From: Oreocharis arfaki
Lineage: Eukaryota; Chordata; Aves; Passeriformes; Paramythiidae
Assembly (NCBI GenBank): GCA_013398015.1
Contig: VZRR01011494.1
Location: forward strand, 124,001-188,000
Length of the DNA stretch: 64,000 nt
Direction of reading: 5' to 3'
In this document: positions 57,801 through 64,000 of the stretch, in pieces
How the letters are laid out: each line of letters begins with the position of its first letter
Position numbering within the stretch: the first letter of the stretch is position 1
Notes under the pieces: generated by a model
Told to the model about the DNA's origin: nothing
What the model saw: only the letters and a program-made list of their open reading frames with translations
Databases searched by the model: none
Translations under genes and position numbers: made by a program

Positions 57801-60800
57801 TTTAATTTGATCATTCATCAAATGAAGAAAATGTCAGGATATTTGCATACTGAAGTAAAGCTTCCTAGTAGCTAGTTAACTCTGTGTTAGTGCTTGTGTT
57901 TTGGAAACATCATCGTCAGAGGAGCTGCAGGGTGTACATAAGGATGTTTGTAATAAGGGCTGTATTTCAGGAAGAAGTTCTAAAAACAGATCATGCTTGC
58001 TCTGGAGTGAATGTCTATGTACAGGCTGAAAAAAAAAGGGATTATACTGATAGACAAGTGCTCTGTCCTATAAATTTTTACTTGCAGTTGTGCTTGTTCT
58101 GTCCGATGCACACCACCAAACTACAGAACAGTTCATCTACTTTCCGTCTCCATTCCTCTCCAATATGCGGCAGTAGAAAATTGTTTTACTTCACTATGTC
58201 TTTGTTGTTATTGGCACTTTGTTTTTGCGTAGTATCTGAAAACATTCTACAATTTTTCTGAGCCTCATCCCCAATTCAGCTTCATCCATAGTGTTCAAAT
58301 TACTTGTGGTAATGAATTGTATTTCTGTGACAGTTTTTGGTGATTTTTTTATTGCCTCTTGAAAAATCACAAAGTTGCAGCCTCCTCTCAGAAGGTTTCT
58401 GCCAGAGAAGATGCATCACAGTAAGTCAGACATTTCTAGTCTCAAGGACATGGTGGATCACCTTGAAGTATTTAGCCAAGAGTCCATATCATGTAAGAAA
58501 AGGAGAATTGCCTCATGTTAAGAGGCTACTCTTTAATTTGTCCACACACACTAAATAGAGGGGACTGGAAAAGTAAGTTTCTTTTCTTGTCCTGCCTTGC
58601 ACACTTAAGTCTCGGGCGCAGATGAGAGAAATCCCATAGAGCTTGGAGACACCACTGCCCTCCAGAGTGGTATTGCTATACATGGAGCAAATTGTATTCT
58701 CTCTCTTTCTGAAGGTTCCAGTGATCTCCAGGAAAGGCACTGCATTTATCTTTAAATACAAGCTCCCTCTAAGCCATACTGCAGTGTCTCTAGGAGAGTT
58801 ACATCTAGTGTGGAGATTTCTTCTGAAAATCAACACCATTAGCATTTTGTTGAATTTTTTACTGCACTTTCTCTATTTTCTTTCTTCCATGTCTGAAGTT
58901 GGGCTTGATTTGAAAGAAACTGTCACTCCTGAGACATTGCAACAGCTTTCATAGGCCCACACTGAGGCATGAGGAGCATTCAATAAAGAAGTAAAATGAA
59001 AGCTCCCTGACAACTCCTAATTCTATGTCTTCCGAAAGGTCTTGAATTGAACTACTCTTCTAGCTTGAAAAATAGCTCCTTTCCACTACCATATATAACA
59101 TAATTAAGCGTTTATAAACTGGTGCACTTACAGTGAGGGCTTCATTCTTTGGACTAGGTCTGCATAAATTTGTTTTAGTCTCAAGAGGGTATTAAATTCA
59201 ATGTCATGTTACGACCATCCAGTATTTCTTATTCAGTCCCAGTGCATGCCAAATGTGCCATACTAAGTGGGAGATCATCACTTTGATTTGTTTCATCATC
59301 ATCAGGTCCAAAAGCCTGCTATCCCGACAGAATTTCTACATAATATCCTCAGTTTCCTGGAGATTATAGATCTTTCTTGGAAACTAGTTGGAAGTGGTTA
59401 CATTTTTGAAGCTCTTTTGAGATTTCCTTGTAAGTGATGAAAACTGTGGGGAAAGGCTGAGGGATCTGGCATTGTTTAATCTCTAGGAGAGAAAGCTTAG
59501 TGTGTATTTTATCAAAGTAAATACCTGATAGGTAGGGGTTAAGGAAATGGAGCTGCTCTCAGTGATGCCTAAGGGCAGGACAAATGACAATGGCCATGTA
59601 CTGGAGAACAGGAAACTCCATTTAAACATCAGAAAAACTCCTTCTGTTAGTAGGAGTGAACAAACATCAAAGTATTGCCTAACAGGTTATGGGGTATCCA
59701 TCTTTCAAGATACTGAAAACTTGAAAAAGACAGTGACAAGCTGCTCTAGGTGACCATGCTTTGAGTAGTGCACATGTTGGACCAGACAACCTTCAGAAGT
59801 CCATTCCAACGTCAAGTCTACTCTGCTTCTACAATATTTTCACTATTTCTTTACCCTGAAATTATCATGGTGCAGTTCCAATATTTTGCATCATCTCTTA
59901 AACCTGAGGGCATTCTTGTCTGCAGTCTTTGATCCAATAGTGTCAGTTACACAATTTACCACTTGTCATCTTGCAGCTTGGGAAATGTTAATGAAAACGA
60001 GAAGAGAAAAAATCCTGAAGGAAGGTATTTGGCTTATTTTGTCATTCTTAACAGCAGAAATCACTCTGGAAACAAGCAAACTGTTTAAGCAATCCTTCAT
60101 GAACAATGAAGGAAATTAAGGTATGCTCTTCAGGGTGTCAGGAGTGGGGTTTTTTTTAATTTCCTTTAACTGTGCTCTCAGGTTGAGTCTCTAGCTTCCA
60201 GGAATTTCATAGAAATTACTAAACTTACCATAAAACAGTGAGAACAGTTCTGTATGCATTCTTTAAATCTTCTAAGACAATTGCTTGTAGCTCACTATAG
60301 CTGGAATGGTGAAGTTTTTGTATTTGCAGACTTGATTTCCTTACAAGATTAAAGTCCTGAATCAAGAATGTAAAAAATGCCTAATTTCTTAGTTATTGCA
60401 TAGTTAAAATCTACACTGCTTAGACTTCTGAAACCACTCTCCATTGTAAAGTAATTAACAATTCTTTGCAAAGAGTAATCTTTTCATCATCATCATCATC
60501 TGGTACCATCAAGTCCTGATGTCTGTATAATATATTTTCTTAATGTGCATTCACAAATTGCATACCAGCTTCTTTATTTCAAACTGCCTGCTGTAACTCC
60601 AGAAATTCTGATTAAGAGCAACTGAGAGGGAGTTTTATACTTTTGCCGTTGTTGAGACCATTGCAGGTAGGCAGTGCAGGAGCGTTGGAAAACACTGTGT
60701 GGGTATTGTAAAGGCAGAGAATTCTTCATCTTCTGTATTTCATTTTGTGCATGTTTGTATACCTAATCCAGCTCCAAGAAGATAAGGTACAAGCTGGTAA

Positions 60801-63800
60801 CTCTTTTTTTATAGAGTCTGCGCTTTTGATGCTACACTTACCATTTCAGTGAGGCTGAAGGAATACTGGAGTTTGAAATGAGTGATTACATTTGTATTAA
60901 CTGGTGAAAATTACAAAGCCATTATATTTTTACAGCACGGAAAAGTTAATTCAAGCTGTAGAAGAAGATATTGAGCGTGAAAAGGTTGTGGCAGATGACA
61001 TAATGAAAGACATGTCGCAAGAAGATCAAGCTAAATATATGGAGATGAAAGCTGCTAATGAAAAACTCTCCCAGGTTGGCTTCTTTTATTATGCTTACCT
61101 AAAATATTTCTTAAACTGGCTTCATGGGGTTTAGATAAAATTTCAGTACTAAAGAGCTTGACAACAGAGTAATACAATAAAAAAGCTTGCTGGTATCTTA
61201 ATCGATTGTAGAAGTACCTGAAAATAGAGCAATTTAGTAAGACCAAATACTTTGTCTTTTTGTATTTCATACTTTGAGTAGAAATAATGTTCACAGTTTT
61301 CTGTTTAAATTTAGAGATTGACATGCAGATTTTAAAAGTCACTGCAATACTTAGATGTTTCATCATGTGTGAAAATGAAAAGCAAGGAAAAAAGAAAAAT
61401 AACCCCAACAACTTTTGTAGTTCACTTGAGTAGAAAGTTTTCTTCTTGTGTACAAAAGTGAATCTGACTAGCTTTTTCTGTTATTATTATTATTGTATGT
61501 CTGAACGTATCAGAAAAAACGAACTGGGCTTTATAAAATGTTTGTTACGTACATTACATTTGTTACTAATCCTAATGTTAACAACAGGAGTATCATTTCT
61601 AGGCTCTCTGGGATGATCTTGTTCAAGCCATACGGTCTTAAAAGTTTCTCTGTATAGTTTGTACAGAGATGACTTCAGTGTTTCCCATCTGTCTTAGGGT
61701 GAGCTGAATCAGTACTCAGGGGCTCAGACTATGCGGAAACGGTCCTGGCTGGTTCAGATTTTAATATTTGGCTCTAAACTTCTGAAGGACAGATTATAAA
61801 TTCCACCTGTGGTACTGATTTTAAGAAAAAAATAGTAGAAAAAGAGCAAACAATTTTTTAGTAGTAGCCCAACTTCAAGTTACAATGATAAGAGTAATGG
61901 AAAAGTTGGATGCTGAAAGCAAGTGTTTATTACATCTGAGTTACGTGAAGGAGCTGAAGGAGCTGGACACAGTCTTGTCTTTCAAATTTTTAAGAGCAGC
62001 AATGGGATCGTTTACAGCATTTTATATCTACTGAGGTTTAGAGCAAAAGGTAATTAATCGAGTAGTAATTTTTTTCTGAATTTTGCATTTTGCTTCCTCT
62101 TTAGGAATTGGTTGTTCAACAGCAGGAACTGGATGCACTAAATGTAAAGGAAGAGGGTCTAAGAGCTGTATGTATGATAACAAGTGCTCTCTGTGCTAAC
62201 CTTCCCTGAATGCTAGTGTAAAAAAGAAAACATACCTATAATTTCTTTTCCTTAAATTTTCAGATACTGTAGGATCATGCTCTAGTACGGGAAGGCAAAT
62301 CTGTCTCTCTGGTTTCCACTCATAATTTCTAATCAGTTTTGGGTAAAAATGTCTTATTGAGGAGAATTCTTTCATATTGATTCTGCCATGGATAAAAGGA
62401 TCTATGAGCTGAAACATACAGTCAAATAGTATAATTTTCAAATACTACTAGACATTTTTCTGTACTTTTGAATACTGTATATAGTTTGAAATCCCCTAGA
62501 AACTGTGAGGTAGTAAATCTACTCAGAAAAGTGGCCCAAGGAAGAACTTGTAAATCAAGAAGTAACTGATTGGGATATTCTATTCTAGAAAATGTAATAT
62601 TGACAATATGGGTTATAAATTTTACTCTTTATGAAGTACTTTATAAAGTACTTTTTGCTGTCTCTATGGTTTTTATAAGAAATAAGCCTCACTTGCAATG
62701 TGTAGGTAAGTGTTGCTTAACTAAAGCATGATTGCCACAATGCTCTCTTGCCATCTGAAAACAGCTAGTAGGTGTTTGCTTTTCCCAACAGGAAATAGCA
62801 CACTCTGGGATGAAACAGGAAGCTGTGCAGGTGTATGAAAAGCTCCATGAGCTCAAGGAACATCGAGATCAAATGATTGCTGAGGATAAGAACATGGAGT
62901 CTCCACAGGAGGAAAGAGAGAGATTACTAAAGCAGGCAAGAACAGAAAATGTTGCTGTGTAAAAGATTCTCCAAGCCAGTGTTTTTCGGGGTGATAATTC
63001 TTGAAAATACTTAAGTTTGAACCTTGCCTGTGTTTATGCTCTAGGCAGCACAGATAATCTGAATTTAAGAATAGTTAATGAATTGGAAGGTTGGGATATT
63101 TCAGGTTAAGCCAAAACCTGGAGACCTGTTTGAGCAGGTTCAGAGGAGAGCTGTGAAGATAATCTCAGGGCTGGAGCACCTCTTCTATGAAGACAGGGTG
63201 AGAGAGCTGGAGCTGTTCATCCTGGAAAAGAGAAAGCTCTGGAGAGAGCTTATAGCAATGTCCAGTACCTAAAGAGATATGTTTACCTTTATGAAAAAAG
63301 AGGCCAAGTGACTTTTTTGCACAGGCAGGAAACGATAGGACACAGGGGAGATTGTTTTAAACTAAAAGAGAAGAGATTTAGATTAGATGTTAGGAAGAAG
63401 TTCTTGACTGTGGCGGTGGTCAAGAGGTGGTGAGGCACTGGAACGTGTGGATGCTCCATCCCTGGAAATGTTCAAGGCCAGTTTGGACGGGGGCCCTGAG
63501 CAACTTGATCTAGTGGGTGGCATCCCTGCCCATGGCAGGGCTGGGGAGTAGGAGGCAGGGTGAGTTGGAAACAGATGATCTTTAATGTCCCTTCTAACCC
63601 AAACCATTCTATTATTTCAAGAAAACAAAATTGGTACAGTGAGCTTTTCAGCTGGTTTTGTTCCAATTCATGAGACATGTTGGTTGGGAAAACTGATCCA
63701 GTTGAACAGCTCTTGTAACTAACTCCAGAGGGTATCGTTGTGGGGTACTGAAAAAGTATAGTAGTCCAGGAGTAACTGAACCAGTTTACAATGGCCGATA

Positions 63801-63999
63801 CTGTAACTATCCATTTATACTTTATGGACTATTGGTCTGAATGACCAATGGTAAGTGTATTTCATTTTTAAAAGTATGATTTTTAAACATTTGGAAGACA
63901 TAACACTTAAATCATACCACTTCTTGTTGGACAATGTCACAAATTTGTGATTTCAAATGTGAAGTTTCTATTCCCTGTATTTTGAATTCAGAATTTTTT
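45802..63999 (+). CDS. IFT74: IFT74, intraflagellar transport protein 74 (5' part; gene continues past the window)
   Basis: Exons: non-coding first exon ending 45820; then coding 46380-46502 (exon from 46356), 46939-47074, 47594-47642, 48428-48526, 48705-48765, 49202-49261, 50183-50244, 60936-61074, 62105-62167 and 62792-62935. Phases agree throughout and give residues 1-312 of a protein that is about 600 aa in human. The N-terminus is basic and Ser/Pro-rich (SSRPPSSSRTPSAGR), which with IFT81 binds tubulin in the IFT-B complex; coiled coil starts near residue 95. The protein pairs with IFT81 and carries tubulin along cilia. LRRC19 lies inside intron 7. One intron uses a GC donor. The start given here is the uORF ATG in exon 1; the protein itself starts at 46380. 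Confidence 0.95.
45821..46355 (+). other. IFT74 first intron (in the 5' UTR)
   Basis: Donor GTGAGG, acceptor TCTTGCCAG. The first part is still CpG-rich and the rest AT-rich. It splits the upstream ORF. Confidence 0.65.
46380..46502 (+). CDS. IFT74: IFT74 coding exon 1 (start codon)
   Basis: The exon begins at 46356 after TTGCCAG. The ATG at 46380 has A at -3 and G at +4 and encodes MASGNRPPIARSSSRAG to GRIGTA, residues 1-41, all basic and disordered. Upstream in-frame sequence (from 46320) lies in the intron. Donor GCG before GTATGT, phase 0. Confidence 0.94.
46939..47074 (+). CDS. IFT74: IFT74 coding exon 2
   Basis: Encodes MPPSTARPSSRGGSLTPGGV to GIKTAMK, residues 42-87, the rest of the basic N-terminus (SSQIKVADRPVTQQG is strongly conserved). 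Acceptor AATAG before ATGCCT, donor AAAG before GTATTT, phase 1. Confidence 0.94.
47594..47642 (+). CDS. IFT74: IFT74 coding exon 3
   Basis: A 49-nt exon encoding GPQRQIMDKTYYLGVLR, residues 87-103. Acceptor ATCAG, donor AG before GTACGT, phase 2. Confidence 0.93.
48428..48526 (+). CDS. IFT74: IFT74 coding exon 4
   Basis: Encodes SKTNELTTEINKLQEEVEMY to VYLSYEKR, residues 103-136, the start of the coiled coil. Acceptor TTTCAG, donor CG before GTGAGA, phase 2. Confidence 0.94.
48705..48765 (+). CDS. IFT74: IFT74 coding exon 5
   Basis: Encodes AESLAGEIKDLQGHLADYNM, residues 136-156. Acceptor TTTAG, donor ATG before GTATGC, phase 0. Confidence 0.94.
49202..49261 (+). CDS. IFT74: IFT74 coding exon 6
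   Basis: Encodes VVDILNTSTDMAEVIRDYNM, residues 157-176. Acceptor TTTCAG, donor ATG before GTAAGA, phase 0. Like exon 5, it ends in DYNM. Confidence 0.93.
50050..50145 (+). mobile_element. CR1 LINE extreme 3' end, IFT74 intron 6
   Basis: GGTTAGTGGTGGACTTGTCA, then GGTTGCACTTGATGATCTTA and ATTCCATG: the last ~95 bases of CR1. Sense to IFT74 and close to the exon 7 acceptor. Confidence 0.8.
50183..50244 (+). CDS. IFT74: IFT74 coding exon 7
   Basis: Encodes LKVQNDRDTQTMDKIFTERQ plus two bases of the next Ala codon, residues 177-197. Acceptor TTGAAG after a long T tract, donor GC before GTAAGT, phase 2. A CR1 tail ends about 40 nt upstream. Confidence 0.93.
50245..51290 (+). other. IFT74 intron 7, before LRRC19
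   Basis: One kilobase with no recognisable exon or repeat family. Confidence 0.6.
51291..51296 (-). terminator. LRRC19 polyadenylation signal
   Basis: AATAAA on the - strand, about 240 nt after the stop; the first such hexamer. Confidence 0.6.
51537..51862 (-). CDS. LRRC19: LRRC19 coding exon 4 (transmembrane and cytoplasmic tail)
   Basis: Encodes LPLVGKSWTFLAGVLGFVLG to DIYVNEGR, then TAA. Contains the membrane helix, a juxtamembrane KCPAWYHYLISYRHRR, and the acidic conserved tail. Acceptor TTAAAG before GGTTAC. Confidence 0.94.
51537..55002 (-). CDS. LRRC19: LRRC19, leucine-rich repeat-containing protein 19 (complete, nested in IFT74 intron 7)
   Basis: Coding exons 54919-55002, 53479-53989, 53071-53277 and 51537-51862 on the - strand join in phase (0,1,1) to 1,128 nt, 375 residues (human 370). 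Order: a cleavable-looking signal peptide (MKIYWLVIWAGTLFLNPVTA), about five LRRs (such as VTKLSLKNNKITL and LVTLDISNNSISTV), a Cys-rich C-cap (NPWICSCDLLDLQIWL), a linker, one transmembrane helix (FLAGVLGFVLGTTLLIFTAV) and a cytoplasmic tail ending EDGFIEDKYIDI. About twelve N-X-S/T sequons occur, nearly all outside the membrane. Human LRRC19 is a type I, TLR-like receptor that activates NF-kB in kidney and gut. It sits in the same IFT74 intron as in human. Confidence 0.95.
53071..53277 (-). CDS. LRRC19: LRRC19 coding exon 3 (extracellular linker)
   Basis: Encodes ENESNTTCTFPNMEKISIKM to ITRNNGTRAG, residues 199-268. It aligns with human at the start (ENENITMCSYPN) and then diverges, as expected for a glycosylated stalk. 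Acceptor TTCACAG, donor GCAG before GTAATA, phase 1. Confidence 0.88.
53479..53989 (-). CDS. LRRC19: LRRC19 coding exon 2 (LRR domain)
   Basis: Encodes VACDESGKNLFNIPLNLFQN to WLTASNVTLG, residues 29-199. All LRRs and the Cys cap are in this single exon. Acceptor CAACAG before GTTGCT, donor TTGG before GTAAGT, phase 1. Confidence 0.95.
54919..55002 (-). CDS. LRRC19: LRRC19 coding exon 1 (signal peptide)
   Basis: An 84-nt exon, residues 1-28, hydrophobic core LVIWAGTLFL followed by TADCNITSQT. The donor is ACT before GTAAGT, phase 0. Found by reading for a signal peptide upstream of the LRR exon; too short to show as a long open frame. A 127-codon + strand frame over it is a shadow. Confidence 0.85.
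57636..57687. repeat. Spaced direct duplication of 22 bases
   Basis: TCTAATTGTARTATGCTGAAGT occurs at 57636-57657 and 57666-57687, one mismatch, 30-base period. Confidence 0.9.
59440..59835 (+). mobile_element. Degraded CR1 LINE 3' end in IFT74 intron 7
   Basis: CR1-like order is retained: GGGAAAGGCTGAGGGATCTG, TTTAATCTCTAGGAGAGAA, GGACAAATGACAATGGC, TTGGACCAGACAACCTTCAG, CCATTCCAACGTCAA. More diverged than the CR1 at 44745. Confidence 0.75.
60936..61074 (+). CDS. IFT74: IFT74 coding exon 8
   Basis: Encodes TEKLIQAVEEDIEREKVVAD to AANEKLSQ, residues 197-243. Acceptor TTACAG before CACGGA, donor CAG before GTTGGC (a weak GT donor), phase 0. It follows the 10.7 kb intron that houses LRRC19. 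Confidence 0.93.
61075..62791 (+). other. IFT74 introns 8 and 9
   Basis: AT-rich introns of 1,030 and 624 nt flanking the 63-nt exon 9. No other element recognised. Confidence 0.6.
62105..62167 (+). CDS. IFT74: IFT74 coding exon 9
   Basis: Encodes ELVVQQQELDALNVKEEGLR plus A, residues 244-264. Acceptor CTTTAG, donor GCT before GTATGT, phase 0. Confidence 0.92.
62792..62935 (+). CDS. IFT74: IFT74 coding exon 10
   Basis: Encodes EIAHSGMKQEAVQVYEKLHE to ERERLLKQ, residues 265-312. The acceptor is CAACAG. It must end at CAG before GCAAGA, a GC donor; reading on gives ARTENVAV then stop, and human continues KQ-IKDDN at this junction. Confidence 0.92.
63100..63615 (+). mobile_element. CR1 LINE 3' end in IFT74 intron 10
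   Basis: Runs from AGGTTCAGAGGAGAGCTGTG through AGAGAGCTGGAGCTGTTCAT, TTAGGAAGAAGTTCTTGACT, GAGGCACTGGAACGTG and AACAGATGATCTTTAATGTC to CCAAACCATTCTATTATTTC. Sense to IFT74. Confidence 0.9.
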
Positions 64000-64000
64000 T
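63616..64000 (+). other. IFT74 intron 10, right edge
   Basis: Intron sequence to the end of the window; no exon recognised. Confidence 0.6.

Larger units (their letters stand above)
55003..60935 (+). other. IFT74 intron 7, after the LRRC19 start
   Basis: Contains the LRRC19 upstream region, a spaced 22-base duplication (57636-57687), a CR1 tail (59440-59835) and a short ATC microsatellite (about 60485-60500). Other open frames here (57612-58954) have no recognisable product. Confidence 0.6.

Noticed and set aside
57612..58954. A cluster of 70-125 codon frames in IFT74 intron 7
   Set aside because: No shared frame, splice signals or family resemblance; likely chance.
1..64000. CRISPR arrays, operons, ribosome binding sites, tRNA or rRNA genes
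   Set aside because: The window is vertebrate nuclear DNA; no repeat-spacer array or tRNA-like fold was noticed by eye.

Overview
This window looks like bird nuclear DNA. It has AT-rich introns, two CpG islands at gene starts, many truncated CR1 LINE 3' ends (all but two on the + strand) and solo LTRs that resemble avian ERVL-type elements. The exons decode into close orthologues of four vertebrate genes in the order CAAP1 - PLAA - IFT74 (with LRRC19 nested inside IFT74). This is the order on human 9p21. In birds this block is expected on the Z chromosome; that is inference from synteny and nothing in the sequence proves it.

Layout. 1-6,300: non-coding 3' flank of CAAP1 with one probable solo LTR (172-534). 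6,779-23,088: CAAP1, - strand, six coding exons, 303 aa, starting in a CpG island that also carries an 11-copy CCCGTG hexanucleotide tract in intron 1. 23.2-28.2 kb: intergenic, with a CR1 3' end, a decayed antisense CR1 and no supported gene. 28,380-45,528: PLAA, - strand, 14 coding exons, 793 aa, complete; several introns hold CR1 and LTR pieces. 45.17-45.9 kb: a CpG island between the divergent starts of PLAA and IFT74. 45,8xx to the right edge: IFT74, + strand, a non-coding first exon and ten coding exons (residues 1-312), the rest lying outside the window. 51,290-55,002: LRRC19, - strand, four coding exons, 375 aa, complete, wholly inside IFT74 intron 7.

All exon boundaries were worked out by hand from splice signals, phase continuity and recalled similarity to the human proteins. 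Every exon joins in frame, which is strong internal support. The four products act in different processes: apoptosis control (CAAP1), ubiquitin/p97 function (PLAA), intraflagellar transport (IFT74) and an LRR membrane receptor (LRRC19). Only PLAA and IFT74 appear to share regulatory DNA.

I did not find a convincing undescribed system. The most useful unusual points are a GC-AG intron in IFT74, a 9-codon upstream ORF split by the first IFT74 intron, the GC-rich hexanucleotide repeat in CAAP1 intron 1, duplicated PLAA linker exons, and a divergent promoter with paired ZNF143-like motifs.
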